Shown here: in pieces, positions 35,502 through 43,993 of the stretch | Numbering within the stretch: position 1 is the first letter of the stretch | Layout: each line of letters starts with the position of its first letter | Source: Acetatifactor sp. | GTDB taxonomy: Bacteria > Bacillota > Clostridia > Lachnospirales > Lachnospiraceae | Reading direction: 5' to 3' | DNA length: 60,748 nucleotides | Assembly: GCA_022511465.1 (NCBI GenBank) | Contig: JAFLRM010000016.1 | Coordinates: forward strand, 1-60,748 | Translations under genes and position numbers: made by a program | The notes under the pieces: model-generated | Seen by the model: only the letters and a program-made list of their open reading frames with translations | Database searches by the model: none | Told to the model about the DNA's origin: nothing

Positions 35502-35530
35502 ATTATACCTTGCCAGCAGAAGGGGTGCAA
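35502..35530 (-). promoter_or_regulatory. Promoter of the GNAT gene
   Basis: Minus strand TTGCAC (35525-35530), 17-base spacer, TATAAT (35502-35507). The predicted start near 35495 is almost at the first possible start codon. Confidence 0.6.
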
Positions 35531-35536
35531 TCAAAA

Positions 35537-35572
35537 AATAGGCTGATGCGATTTTACTCACATCAGCCTATT
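35537..35572 (-). terminator. Intrinsic terminator of rpsB-tsf
   Basis: AATAGGCTGATG and CATCAGCCTATT form a perfect 12-base stem with a 12-base loop, followed on minus by TTTTTTG. It lies 26 bases after tsf. Confidence 0.9.
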
Positions 35573-35598
35573 GCTATCTTATTCACATCACACGAAGC

Positions 35599-36534
35599 TT
35601 AACCCAACTGTGCTGCAACCTCTGCCGCAAAGTCCTCGTTCTTCTTCTCAAGACCCTCACCGGTCTCAAAACGAACAAACTTCTTGACAGTCACAGTGGT
35701 GCCGTTGTCCTTGCCAACCTGCTCCAGATACTTGGCAACAGTCTGCTTGCCGTCCTCCGCTTTGACATATACCTGCTCTAACAGACATACCTCTTTCAGC
35801 TCTTTGTTCAAGCGGCCTTCAATGGCACCTGCGATCACCTTCTCAGGCTTTCCGGCCATCTTGGGATCTTGTTCGATCTGTGCCGCAATGATCTCTCTCT
35901 CATGAGCCTTGTACTCCTCGGAAATCTCAGAGGTAGCCACATACTTGGGGTACAGAGCTGCCACCTGCATGGCAATGTTGGTCAGTGCCTCCTTCACGGC
36001 ATCGTTCACCACAGAAGTCTCCGCGTCCACGATAACACCGATCCTGCCGCCACCGTGCACATAGGTAACTACACAGCCGCCTGCAGCCTCAACCTTCTCA
36101 AATCTGCGGATACTCAGCTTCTCACCGATCACAGCGATCTTGTCAACCAAAGCCTCGCTCACAGTCTTGGAAGTATCCTCCTTCCACGGCTCTGCCAAAA
36201 ATGCGTCGATATCTTTTGCACTGGTCTCGACAGCCTGCTCGGCAACCGCCTGAACAAACTGCTGGAAAGTCTCATTCTTCGCCACGAAGTCGGTCTCGGA
36301 GTTCACCTCAACCACAGCGGCCACCTGATCGCCCTTGGCAGCAATGCGGCAGATACCCTCCGCTGCGATCCTGCCTTCCTTCTTGACAGCCTTTGCCTGT
36401 CCACTCTTTCTCAGGACTTCAACGGCTGCTTCCATATCACCATTTGTCTCATTCAGAGCTTTCTTACAATCCATCATACCTGCGCCGGTCTGCTCGCGCA
36501 GTTCTTTTACCATTGCTGCAGTAATTTCTGCCAT
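35599..36534 (-). CDS. tsf: Elongation factor Ts
   Basis: 311 residues from the ATG with GGAGG eight bases upstream; five further in-frame codons precede it. The N-terminal UBA-like domain (ITAAMVKELREQTGAGMMDCKKAL) and the core TDFVAKNETF are diagnostic. EF-Ts exchanges GDP for GTP on EF-Tu. It lies 44 bases after rpsB, the standard bacterial arrangement, and ends at a strong terminator. Confidence 0.97.
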   Translation of the reverse strand: MAEITAAMVKELREQTGAGMMDCKKALNETNGDMEAAVEVLRKSGQAKAVKKEGRIAAEGICRIAAKGDQVAAVVEVNSETDFVAKNETFQQFVQAVAEQAVETSAKDIDAFLAEPWKEDTSKTVSEALVDKIAVIGEKLSIRRFEKVEAAGGCVVTYVHGGGRIGVIVDAETSVVNDAVKEALTNIAMQVAALYPKYVATSEISEEYKAHEREIIAAQIEQDPKMAGKPEKVIAGAIEGRLNKELKEVCLLEQVYVKAEDGKQTVAKYLEQVGKDNGTTVTVKKFVRFETGEGLEKKNEDFAAEVAAQLG

Positions 36535-36578
36535 CTTTCTATCCTCCATCCAATCCTTACTGATCCAAGCCTTTCGCC

Positions 36579-37340
36579 TTACTCAGCTTCCACTACTTCC
36601 TCGATGTCCTCTGCGCCCTCAGAAATGGCAGTCACTTCCTCCTCGGAGTATACCGCCTCACCCTGATTTGCCTCAATGACAGCGTCTGCCATCTTGGAGA
36701 CGATCAGCTTAACTGCTCTGATAGCGTCATCGTTGCCGGGGATGATATAATCCAGTTCCTCGGGATCGCAGTTGGTGTCGCCGATACCGATCAGAGTGAT
36801 ACCCAGCGCGTGGGCCTCCTGAACGCAGATCCTCTCCTTCTTGGGATCCACTACAAAGATCGCATCGGGGACTCTGCTCATGTTCTTGATGCCGCCAAGG
36901 TTCTTCTCCAGCTTCTCCCACTCTTTCCTAAGCTGGATAACCTCTTTCTTGGGCAGCACATCAAAAGTGCCGTCCTCAGCCATGGTCTCGATCGCATGCA
37001 GTCTTGTGATACGGGACTGGATCGTCTTAAAATTGGTGAGCATACCGCCCAGCCATCTCTCGTTTACATAGTACATACCGCAGCGCTCCGCCTCGGTCTT
37101 AACAGCGTCCTGCGCCTGCTTCTTGGTGCCAACAAAAAGGATAGTACCACCCTGTGAAGCAATCTCAGAGACCGCCTTGTACGCCTCATCCACCTTGCCC
37201 ACAGACTTCTGCAGGTCGATAATATGGATGCCATTTCTCTCGGTGAAGATATAGGGAGCCATCTTAGGGTTCCATCTTCTGGTCTGGTGTCCAAAATGAA
37301 CACCTGCTTCAAGTAACTGTTTCATAGAAATAACGCTCAT
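36579..37340 (-). CDS. rpsB: 30S ribosomal protein S2
   Basis: 253 residues. The start [27 protein letters not shown] and the segments [21 protein letters not shown] and [26 protein letters not shown] are standard S2 signatures. The acidic C-terminal tail ([20 protein letters not shown]) is longer than in some relatives. GGAGG lies seven bases before the ATG. It is preceded by a structured leader of about 160 bases and a promoter at 37511-37539. Confidence 0.97.
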   Translation of the reverse strand: MSVISMKQLLEAGVHFGHQTRRWNPKMAPYIFTERNGIHIIDLQKSVGKVDEAYKAVSEIASQGGTILFVGTKKQAQDAVKTEAERCGMYYVNERWLGGMLTNFKTIQSRITRLHAIETMAEDGTFDVLPKKEVIQLRKEWEKLEKNLGGIKNMSRVPDAIFVVDPKKERICVQEAHALGITLIGIGDTNCDPEELDYIIPGNDDAIRAVKLIVSKMADAVIEANQGEAVYSEEEVTAISEGAEDIEEVVEAE

Positions 37341-37504
37341 GTCTTTCCCTCCATTTGGTTAGATTCTTCCGCAGTCTCCCCCACGGCTTCACCGTGAACC
37401 GGCCCCGCGTTAAAGGACCGGCCTGCTTTGCAGACAATCCATCGGGCAACAGCCCCGCATAGACACCATCCGCAAATAGAGATCGCGTGTTTTATAGTCA
37501 CAAC
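37341..37504 (-). promoter_or_regulatory. Structured rpsB mRNA leader
   Basis: About 160 untranslated bases follow the predicted start. Two stable stems are seen close to the gene: CCGGTCC with GGGGCCGG (37399-37421) and CACGG with CCGTG (37382-37396). A long, GC-rich, folded leader on an rpsB operon suggests autoregulation by free S2, as known for several ribosomal protein operons. I did not recognise a specific published motif. Confidence 0.55.
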
Positions 37505-37510
37505 GTTGTG

Positions 37511-37539
37511 ATTATAACACAATAAAACCCCTCTTGCAA
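37511..37539 (-). promoter_or_regulatory. rpsB promoter with its -35 in a terminator loop
   Basis: Minus strand TTGCAA (37534-37539), 17-base spacer, TATAAT (37511-37516). The -35 lies inside the stem-loop of the upstream terminator at 37524-37547, so the two signals overlap. Confidence 0.65.
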
Positions 37540-37547
37540 GGGGTTTT
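37524..37547 (-). terminator. Terminator of the fla/che operon
   Basis: AAAACCCCT and AGGGGTTTT form a 9-base stem with loop CTTGCA, followed on minus by ATTG. It ends the flagellar transcript 18 bases after the MltG-like gene. The U-tract is only four bases within the stem. Confidence 0.7.
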
Positions 37548-37565
37548 GGCTCATTTTCTAAAGTT

Positions 37566-38132
37566 TTAACCTCCTGTGATGATGCGGGCGATCTCCTCCG
37601 TTCCGGCATCCACAGGAATGAAGAATGTTCCTGCCCGTAAACGTCTGCTGTAACCGTTCTCATTTAAATAGTTGTCAAAGGCTGACGCGTCTTCCACCAA
37701 CCCGGCCTGCTGCAGACTTTGGCTGACACTGTATGACCCTGCTCCGCTCTGGATGGTAATGCTCACGGTCTGTGTATCATTCACTTCATCAGGTGTTGCC
37801 GTCTGACCATCTGTTTCCGGCGGCTGAGACGGAGACGATCCGCTCTCGGGCTCAGCTACAGGCTGTGTTCCTGCCATTGCTTGCGGCTCGACGCTCTCTG
37901 ATGTCTCCTCAGGCTGTGTGTCCTCTCCCTGCATTCCATCATTCTCTGAAGACGAGCCTTTCTGCAGATTGCCAAGCACCGTGGAAGATCCGTCCACCAT
38001 GCCGAGTTCGGCCGCTCTCGCCCGTATCTGCGCATCGCTCATGTTGTTGTCCTTGCCCCCGGCAATTCCCAAGATCAGCGCGGTCACCAGGATGCCAATT
38101 CCCAGCCCACGCAGATAATATCGCAATTTCAT
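37566..38132 (-). CDS. Small MltG/YceG-like membrane protein
   Basis: 188 residues. One N-terminal membrane helix (about 7-25) precedes a Ser/Pro/Gly/Glu-rich linker (about 45-120). The C-terminal 65 residues (SYSVSQSLQQAGLVEDASAFDNYLNENGYSRRLRAGTFFIP) match the LysM-like entry domain of MltG/YceG endolytic transglycosylases. The catalytic domain with its Glu is missing, so it is not expected to cleave peptidoglycan. Last gene of the flagellar operon. It might act in binding wall glycans near the motor; this is inference. Confidence 0.7.
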   Translation of the reverse strand: MKLRYYLRGLGIGILVTALILGIAGGKDNNMSDAQIRARAAELGMVDGSSTVLGNLQKGSSSENDGMQGEDTQPEETSESVEPQAMAGTQPVAEPESGSSPSQPPETDGQTATPDEVNDTQTVSITIQSGAGSYSVSQSLQQAGLVEDASAFDNYLNENGYSRRLRAGTFFIPVDAGTEEIARIITGG

Positions 38133-38161
38133 GTTCTTTCATTCCTCCGCTTAGGGTCTGT

Positions 38162-39166
38162 CTAAGCATGGTTCCTGTATAGATCAATGACCAGCTTTAC
38201 TTCGCCGACACCAAGCCCCAGTTCCTTTGCGATGGCCACCGTGGACTTGCCCTGTTTATAGCGCGCCAGAATCCGCTCATTGCTGTTTAACATCTCTTCC
38301 TGCACTTCGGGCTCCTGAACAGTCTCCTCAGGATTGACAATGGAGTTCACTGCGAATTCCAATGCCTTGCGGGCTTCAGCCATCTCGTCGGTCTCCTCCG
38401 CATCTGCCTTTGGAGTTATCTCATCCTTTTTCACAGGTATCTTAAAGGCAGGTTTTCGGCTGCGGGGTTTCTCTGCCTTCACCGGTTGTTCAGGCTGCTC
38501 ATGATATTCTTGATATTCTCGCTCTTCGGCCTCTTTTTGCACCTCCACCTGGCGCACTCTCTCAAGGGCCTCCTGTTGTGCCGCCAGACGCTGAGCTTCC
38601 TGCTGTGCCGCCAAAAGTTGTGCTTCGGCAGCCTCTTTCATCCGCGTGATCCGCATAATGCCTGCGTCTTTCTGCTGTTTGTCCATAGATTCCAGCTGAA
38701 TCTGCTTCCAGCTGCTCACGGCGGCTTCCGCATCCCGTCTGCTCTCTTTCACATTTTTCACGGTCTCGTTGACCTGACTGACGGTCTCATTAATCTGAGT
38801 CACCGCATTTTTCAGACTGGTATGCTTGTTGTTCAACATATCATAGAGGAACATGACCTCCTCATGATTTTTGTGTATCTCCTTGAGCACAGTGTCTGAA
38901 TAGTCGCTCACTGCCATGATCTTCTCGTTGGAGAGTTTCTCTAAAGAGCGCTCTGTCGTCTCCATTGCACCGTCCACTGCCTCGTCCACCACATCATCCA
39001 CACGTCCCCTGACACCGTTTATCTCTTGCAACACCAGCATTTTGATCTCATTTTGGGCAAGTTCTCTGGTCTCCTGCGAGATTTCTTCTCTATTTACCGG
39101 TAATATAAAACTCACTATGAAAATGATAGCTCCTGCAATCAGCAGGACAATCTCCAATACTCCCAT
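38162..39166 (-). CDS. Membrane-anchored coiled-coil protein with C-terminal HTH (DUF6115-like)
   Basis: 334 residues. A single helix at residues 3-20 anchors a long coiled coil (about 25-225) rich in Glu, Gln and Ala, with QQEAQRLAAQQEALERVRQVE heptads. A charged linker follows, and then a C-terminal helix-turn-helix-like segment, ILARYKQGKSTVAIAKELGLGVGEVKLVIDLYRN. The same ending is seen in DUF6115-type proteins found in clostridial flagellar operons; no function is established. The protein should lie on the cytoplasmic face of the membrane. Located between the 102-residue gene and the MltG-like gene. Confidence 0.7.
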   Translation of the reverse strand: MGVLEIVLLIAGAIIFIVSFILPVNREEISQETRELAQNEIKMLVLQEINGVRGRVDDVVDEAVDGAMETTERSLEKLSNEKIMAVSDYSDTVLKEIHKNHEEVMFLYDMLNNKHTSLKNAVTQINETVSQVNETVKNVKESRRDAEAAVSSWKQIQLESMDKQQKDAGIMRITRMKEAAEAQLLAAQQEAQRLAAQQEALERVRQVEVQKEAEEREYQEYHEQPEQPVKAEKPRSRKPAFKIPVKKDEITPKADAEETDEMAEARKALEFAVNSIVNPEETVQEPEVQEEMLNSNERILARYKQGKSTVAIAKELGLGVGEVKLVIDLYRNHA

Positions 39167-39178
39167 TCTAACTGCCCC

Positions 39179-39487
39179 TTAGACCTTCATATCAAAACCG
39201 CCATAGCCTTTTTGGATCACCTTTCCGGACTGCTCTTGCTTTTTACGATTTTTGCCGCCGTCGCCACGATATTCGTTCTTTCCTTTCTCCTTGGCATCCT
39301 GCTTTTGGTTGTACCAGTCCGCATTGTCACTGCTGTTTACCTGCCCCGTCAGTTGCTGGGTCTGCTTATCCATCTGCTGACTAAAGTTCGCCTGATCCAC
39401 CAGCGGCTTATTATCCTCATTCTGCTTGATCGTGGTATAATCCTGTGTGCGTGTCATTGAGACAATCTCAATCGTTCCAAATGCCAT
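39179..39487 (-). CDS. Small hydrophilic protein of the flagellar operon
   Basis: 102 residues without signal peptide or membrane helix. The first half is Gln/Asn/Thr-rich, the second half is a Lys/Gly/Asp-rich basic stretch, and the end reads GKVIQKGYGGFDMKV. The composition suggests a disordered protein. Gene order (fapA before it, the coiled-coil gene after it) and proper ribosome spacing support a real gene. I do not recognise a family. The conserved-looking last residues could be a short binding motif. Confidence 0.6.
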   Translation of the reverse strand: MAFGTIEIVSMTRTQDYTTIKQNEDNKPLVDQANFSQQMDKQTQQLTGQVNSSDNADWYNQKQDAKEKGKNEYRGDGGKNRKKQEQSGKVIQKGYGGFDMKV

Positions 39488-39503
39488 GATTCCTCCATTC
39501 TCC

Positions 39504-41093
39504 CTATAAAGGCTTCATTTTCACGTCGCCGTCAACTTTCTCAAACCGACAATACTGTACGTTGCTCTGCACCACCATTGATACATCGCCGATAATGATC
39601 GTAGTTCCGGGATACACTTCGCCCCGCACCAGCACCACCGCTTTTTTGTCCGGTGAAAAAACCTTTTCCAGCTCTTTCATCTCGTTGCTTTTCTTCTCAA
39701 GCTCCACTTTCTTGGTCTCCAGAAGCTGCGCAGTCTCCTTAACATATTTTAACTGATCTTCCGTAAAACGTGCACCCCTTGCTTTCTTTTGGGTAAAGTT
39801 GGCGATCACGGGCTGGGCATTTTTTATGTCCCGCACAATCTCCGCAATCTCCTTTTGCAACTTCTGGTGCTGCCTTTTCAGTTGGGGATTGACACCCACC
39901 TCCACGATGGTAGTCGCTCCCATAACCGCGCCAAGGGTCTTCACGTCAATTTTCTCATCCGCCTGAACACGGCCACCAGTAATAAATCCTCTCTTGCCGG
40001 TGACTGTGATCTCCGTTCCGGCAGACACGTTGCTGTGCAAAATGGAATCCGTGCTCACATATCCTTCCGCTTCGGCGGAAACATTCTCCAAAAACTTCGC
40101 CACAATGTTGTTGCCGGCTTTCAATGTGCCCTTTCCCATACCATTCATGCCACGGGAAATGATAATATCCCCACCGGCCTCAATATACGCACCTTCCACA
40201 ACACCCTTTACGATCACATTGCCCTTAGCTTTCACAGAAAAATTGGAGGCAACGTTGCCGTTCACCTGAACGCTGCCCTCAAAATCAATGTTGCCGGTGG
40301 CAGTGTCCACATTCTCCACCTCATATACATTTGAGACGAAGACATTATCATCCACCAAGGAGACATGACCATTGACTAACGAAGTCAACGTTTTGCGATC
40401 CTCTGAGAGTTCAATGTTGTTGCCATACTTTAATGAAACCTTCCGCACATCCCTGGGCTTTATTCGCCCACCCATGATATTGCAGCCATAATCACCCGGA
40501 TCCTCCGGAATCAGTCTGGCAAGCAGATCGCCTTCCTTGCAATGGTTCACCACATTCAAGTTGAAGTAGTCCACGCTGCCGTCCTCTTTCATGGCAGGCT
40601 TAGCATGGACATCTGTATTAAAATAATATTCTATTCTGGCATCCTCACCTTGACGTGGCGGCACTCCTTTAGCCACCACAATATCTGTACAATAAACTCC
40701 CGCAGACTCAAAAAACGTCTGCAGAAGCTTCATCTGGACGCCAAACTTGATCCCTTTATATTGTAGATCCTTGACAACTTCTTCTGCAGACATCCGTGCT
40801 CCGGTCTCAGATGCAGGGTAAAAACGTGCCGTAGCATTCATAGCATCGCTTGCGATCTGAAGTCTATAAAACTCTCCCACTGCAGGACACTCTGTATTTC
40901 CTAAAAAAACTACCGTTTCCTGATTTTCCGCAACGGCGTTCTTGAGCTTCTCCAACTCATAATCAATCCCTCTGGCATCAAGATAATTCATCAGCTCCAT
41001 CAACTGAATTACCTCTCCTCCGTCTTTTGGGGGGAACAATTTGACGCCAAAACCTCCTTCTGCTTTTACAAGTTGAAAATATCCATTGCTCAT
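39504..41093 (-). CDS. fapA: FapA-family polymerising protein (DUF342)
   Basis: 529 residues. The N-terminal alpha/beta domain is followed by the FapA parallel beta-helix (about 210-380), seen as repeated short strands such as GNIDFEGSVQVNGNV, VKAKGNVIVKGVVEGAYIEAGGDIIIS and LKAGNNIVAKFLENVSAEAEGYVSTDSILHSNV. The C-terminal coiled coil lies near 400-465. FapA is a bactofilin-like cytoplasmic scaffold found in Firmicutes and some Proteobacteria. Here it directly follows sigD in the fla/che operon, 34 bases away, suggesting a role in placing flagella or chemosensory arrays. Confidence 0.88.
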   Translation of the reverse strand: MSNGYFQLVKAEGGFGVKLFPPKDGGEVIQLMELMNYLDARGIDYELEKLKNAVAENQETVVFLGNTECPAVGEFYRLQIASDAMNATARFYPASETGARMSAEEVVKDLQYKGIKFGVQMKLLQTFFESAGVYCTDIVVAKGVPPRQGEDARIEYYFNTDVHAKPAMKEDGSVDYFNLNVVNHCKEGDLLARLIPEDPGDYGCNIMGGRIKPRDVRKVSLKYGNNIELSEDRKTLTSLVNGHVSLVDDNVFVSNVYEVENVDTATGNIDFEGSVQVNGNVASNFSVKAKGNVIVKGVVEGAYIEAGGDIIISRGMNGMGKGTLKAGNNIVAKFLENVSAEAEGYVSTDSILHSNVSAGTEITVTGKRGFITGGRVQADEKIDVKTLGAVMGATTIVEVGVNPQLKRQHQKLQKEIAEIVRDIKNAQPVIANFTQKKARGARFTEDQLKYVKETAQLLETKKVELEKKSNEMKELEKVFSPDKKAVVLVRGEVYPGTTIIIGDVSMVVQSNVQYCRFEKVDGDVKMKPL

Positions 41094-41127
41094 ATTGTCC
41101 CTCCTCTGTATGTTAATTATACAAATA

Positions 41128-41907
41128 CTAATTATCCGACAGTATTCCCATGTAATTTCCCATTTTTACTTTCATCTTCTGCAGCGCTCTGGTATGGAGC
41201 TGTGACACACGCGACTCCGAAACCTCCAATATGCTGCTGATCTCCTTCAGTGTCAACTCCTCAAAGTAATAGAGAGTAATGACTTTCTGCTCTTTCTCCG
41301 TGAGAAGCGAGAGCGCCTCCTTCAACACTTTCGCCAACTCCTGCTTCTCTATCCGCTCCTCCGGACTTTCAAACCGTGCCGTGGTATGGCTGCTGTAATC
41401 CTGAGAGACATCGCTCCCCTGCTCCATATATTCGTTCAGTGACACCAGACCGGTGATCTTCATCTGGGACTGCCAGTCCAGATACTCATCATCCGATATT
41501 CCCAGCGCCTTGGCAATCTCCTCATCGGTGGCACTGTGTCCTGTGTTCTGTTCAATTTCCTTTATGACATTCTCAATCTTTTTCTGCTTCTGCCGGATCG
41601 TGCGGGGTATCCAGTCCATCTTGCGAATCTGATCCAAAATCGCCCCGCGGATACGCAGACTGGCGTAGGTCTCAAACTTGACCTCCTTAAAACAGTCAAA
41701 CTTATCGATGGCATCGATCAAGCCAAAAATTCCGTAGCTGACCAGATCCTCATATTCCACATTGTAACCCAGATACATACTGAGGCGGCCAGCCACCACT
41801 TTCACAAGCGGCGCATACTCCAAGATCAACTTCTCCCTGGACTCCGGCGTTTTATCCCTGGCATATTCTTCTAACAATTTCTTTCTTTCGGCTTCATCCA
41901 TGGCCAT
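41128..41907 (-). CDS. sigD: Flagellar sigma factor SigD/FliA
   Basis: 259 residues from the ATG with GGAGG eight bases upstream. Region 2 contains YEDLVSYGIFGLIDAIDKFD and KFETYASLRIRGAILDQIRKMDWIPRTIRQK, region 3 lies near 110-150, and region 4 reads VITLYYFEELTLKEISSILEVSESRVSQLHTRAL. This is the FliA/SigD class of sigma-28 factors, which transcribe late flagellar, motility and chemotaxis genes. No flgM-like anti-sigma gene lies in this window. It sits between the acidic membrane protein gene and fapA. Confidence 0.95.
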   Translation of the reverse strand: MAMDEAERKKLLEEYARDKTPESREKLILEYAPLVKVVAGRLSMYLGYNVEYEDLVSYGIFGLIDAIDKFDCFKEVKFETYASLRIRGAILDQIRKMDWIPRTIRQKQKKIENVIKEIEQNTGHSATDEEIAKALGISDDEYLDWQSQMKITGLVSLNEYMEQGSDVSQDYSSHTTARFESPEERIEKQELAKVLKEALSLLTEKEQKVITLYYFEELTLKEISSILEVSESRVSQLHTRALQKMKVKMGNYMGILSDN

Positions 41908-41931
41908 CTGGGTAACCTCCATCAAATCGGC

Positions 41932-42249
41932 TTATTGTTCGTTCTCCGACTCCTCTTCTTCTTCCGACTCGACATCCGTGTCCTTCTCTATGACCTCTCC
42001 CTCTTCCGCGCTTTTCTCCTCGTTCTCCTCGTTCTCCTCGTCCTGCTCGTTCTCCTCGTCCTCCCCGTTCTGCTCATCAAAATAATCCAGCGCCCACTTC
42101 ATGACACTTCCGAGAAAATAAAAGACCAAGAGCACGATCAGCAAGGTAACCAACCTGCTATGCATAGAAAAATCTTTTATAAAAGTAATTACACAGGTAA
42201 CTGCTCCGGCTACCAGCATCAAAACCAAAGGCATTATTTTTCTGTCCAT
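41932..42249 (-). CDS. Small membrane protein with a highly acidic tail
   Basis: 105 residues from the ATG reading MDRKIMPL; a TTG six codons earlier opens the frame. Two hydrophobic helices (about 5-22 and 32-52) are followed by a cytoplasmic tail of about 48 residues, almost all Glu, Asp, Asn, Gln and Ser (runs such as DEENEQDEENEENEE). No family recognised. It lies between cheD and sigD. The low-complexity tail makes both strands repetitive, producing a false plus-strand frame of leucine and valine repeats. The gene is accepted because it fits tightly (32 and 24 bases) between real neighbours. Confidence 0.65.
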   Translation of the reverse strand: MDRKIMPLVLMLVAGAVTCVITFIKDFSMHSRLVTLLIVLLVFYFLGSVMKWALDYFDEQNGEDEENEQDEENEENEEKSAEEGEVIEKDTDVESEEEEESENEQ

Positions 42250-42281
42250 GTCACACCCATCTTCCAACCAGTTTGCTGATA

Positions 42282-42773
42282 TCAGATCACTGACTCTGGC
42301 TTCCCTACCGCCTTAATATGGAAGTCACCTGTCTCAGGATAAAAGACGACAGTTCTTCCATAGTTTGCACCTGTATCTTCCGCCAAAATCGGAATCTTGA
42401 GTTCTCCCAGCTTCTTCTTGGTAGCCTCCACGTTTCGATCGCCGACCTGCATGGCACTATTTGCGCGGCCTTGAAACTGGAACATAGTGGCACCGCCGGC
42501 AATCTTAGCCACAATGCGATTCCTTTTTGCTCCCAACGCCTCCATCTGGCGCACTAATTCTTCTATTCCAGTATCTGCAAATTTCGCAAGGTTTTGCTGT
42601 GAATTGCTTATGGCAGTAGAGTCGGGCAACATGATATGTGCCAGCCCTCCAACCTTATTCACAGAATCCCTGAGGGCAATACCCACACAGGAACCAAGTC
42701 CCAAAGTTGTCACACCGTTGGGGGGTAAACAGGTCTTTAAATCTGCCATTCCCACTTTAATTATCTCACTCAT
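42282..42773 (-). CDS. cheD: Chemoreceptor glutamine deamidase CheD
   Basis: 163 residues. The active-site Cys lies in TTLGLGSCVGIAL and the His in GGLAHIMLPDS, followed by FADTGIEELVRQM and the C-terminal GRTVVFYPETG. CheD deamidates Gln residues of chemoreceptors and, in Bacillus-type systems, binds CheC and boosts its phosphatase activity. It lies 49 bases after cheC, preserving that functional pair. Confidence 0.96.
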   Translation of the reverse strand: MSEIIKVGMADLKTCLPPNGVTTLGLGSCVGIALRDSVNKVGGLAHIMLPDSTAISNSQQNLAKFADTGIEELVRQMEALGAKRNRIVAKIAGGATMFQFQGRANSAMQVGDRNVEATKKKLGELKIPILAEDTGANYGRTVVFYPETGDFHIKAVGKPESVI

Positions 42774-42822
42774 ACACGACTCCCTCTTCTTCCTTATCTC
42801 TGTATCCTTCCCTTAAAAAATA

Positions 42823-43443
42823 TCACACGGGCATGCCGAGAGAAGAAAGGATCTTACTGTAGGAGTCCATATCCGGAATCAAAATAAAGTATCCGTTAAT
42901 CTCCACCTCATCAAAAAATTGAGATTGAATCAGTAAAATATTGTCACCAAACACTCCAAATTCAATGGCAGGAACGCTTAAGATCGCCCCTGCCATATCC
43001 ACCGTCAGCGCCGGCGGAGTTGGTACAATACAAAGATTCGTCAACATGGAAAGGGAATTCAGGTATGCGCCCGTGATAATGTTGCCAACCTCCTGCATGG
43101 CGGACAGCTCCATCTCCGTGAAAGTATCCCCTTCTGGGGCCATACCCATCATTATCTTGTTGATAAGGTGCTTTGCGCTCTTCTGCTCCACCAGAAACAT
43201 CATACTTCCGGTGATGTCACCCTCCACGCCGAGGAGCACACCCACCATGATCTGCTCCTCACCGCCCATCAAAGCTCCCACCTCGGAGAACTCCAGAAGC
43301 TTCACCTGAGGCACTTTCATATCCACTTTACATTGGAGCATCTGGGAGAGTGCCGTCATGGCATTCCCCGCTCCAATATTGCCAATTTCCTTTAATACGT
43401 CAAAGTAATTTTGTGTAACCTGCTCTAAGCTAAGCTCTCCCAT
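42823..43443 (-). CDS. cheC: CheY-P phosphatase CheC
   Basis: 206 residues. Two pseudo-symmetric phosphatase motifs are intact: LKEIGNIGAGNAMTAL near residue 15 and MQEVGNIITGAYLNSL near 115, each with the Glu and Asn needed for CheY-P hydrolysis. CheC ends the CheY-P signal slowly and is activated by CheD. AGGAGA lies seven bases before the ATG. Located between cheW and cheD. Confidence 0.95.
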   Translation of the reverse strand: MGELSLEQVTQNYFDVLKEIGNIGAGNAMTALSQMLQCKVDMKVPQVKLLEFSEVGALMGGEEQIMVGVLLGVEGDITGSMMFLVEQKSAKHLINKIMMGMAPEGDTFTEMELSAMQEVGNIITGAYLNSLSMLTNLCIVPTPPALTVDMAGAILSVPAIEFGVFGDNILLIQSQFFDEVEINGYFILIPDMDSYSKILSSLGMPV

Positions 43444-43476
43444 GAGACAATCTCCTTACCGCTTGTATCCAAAGCA

Positions 43477-43977
43477 TTATACGTTTTCCTCCAAAGTGAT
43501 AGAACTGAGATCCAAAAGAGAGATCAGTTCGCCGTTGTACTTACCGATTCCAGAGATAAATACCGGCTTTCCGTCCTTGGCCTCGCGAGAAACCTTCTCA
43601 ATCTCGTTCACAGGAAGAGTCACAACCTCTTTCACTTCGTCCACGATAACGCCCACATTACCTTCCTGCTCTGATCTCAGAATGATAATACGACTGGCTC
43701 TGGTGATCTCGTCCGCATCCAGCCCCATCCTCAGACGGATACTCATAACAGGGAGCACCTCCCCGCGCAGATTGATCACTCCCTTAAGGTAAGCGGAAAC
43801 CTTGGGCACTCTGGTGATATGCTGCATTCTCACGATATTGTCTATATAACGAATATCAATGCCATATTGCTCCTCACCGACACTGATCACTATAAACTGC
43901 AAGGTCTCCACTATGGCCTTTCTCTCATCTCCTGCTGTATCAAGCCCTACACTATTTGTGGTATTTAGCTGTTCCAT
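43477..43977 (-). CDS. cheW: Chemotaxis coupling protein CheW
   Basis: 166 residues. The SH3-like double barrel is recognisable from QFIVISVGEEQYGIDIRYIDNIVRM, TRVPKVSAYLKGVINLRGEVLPVMSIR and VGVIVDEVKEVVTLPVNEIE. CheW links receptors to the CheA kinase in the array. A 20-residue N-terminal extension precedes the fold. It lies 16 bases after cheA. Confidence 0.95.
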   Translation of the reverse strand: MEQLNTTNSVGLDTAGDERKAIVETLQFIVISVGEEQYGIDIRYIDNIVRMQHITRVPKVSAYLKGVINLRGEVLPVMSIRLRMGLDADEITRASRIIILRSEQEGNVGVIVDEVKEVVTLPVNEIEKVSREAKDGKPVFISGIGKYNGELISLLDLSSITLEENV

Positions 43978-43993
43978 GTACGTCTCTCCTTCC

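Noticed and set aside
37337..37663. A 108-residue minus-strand frame upstream of rpsB.
   Set aside because: It spans the terminator, promoter and leader of rpsB and overlaps the end of the MltG-like gene out of frame.
41935..42279. Leu/Val repeat frame on plus, suggestive of a membrane peptide or repeat array.
   Set aside because: It is the reverse complement of the polyacidic tail (GAG/GAA codons read as CTC/TTC), not an independent gene.
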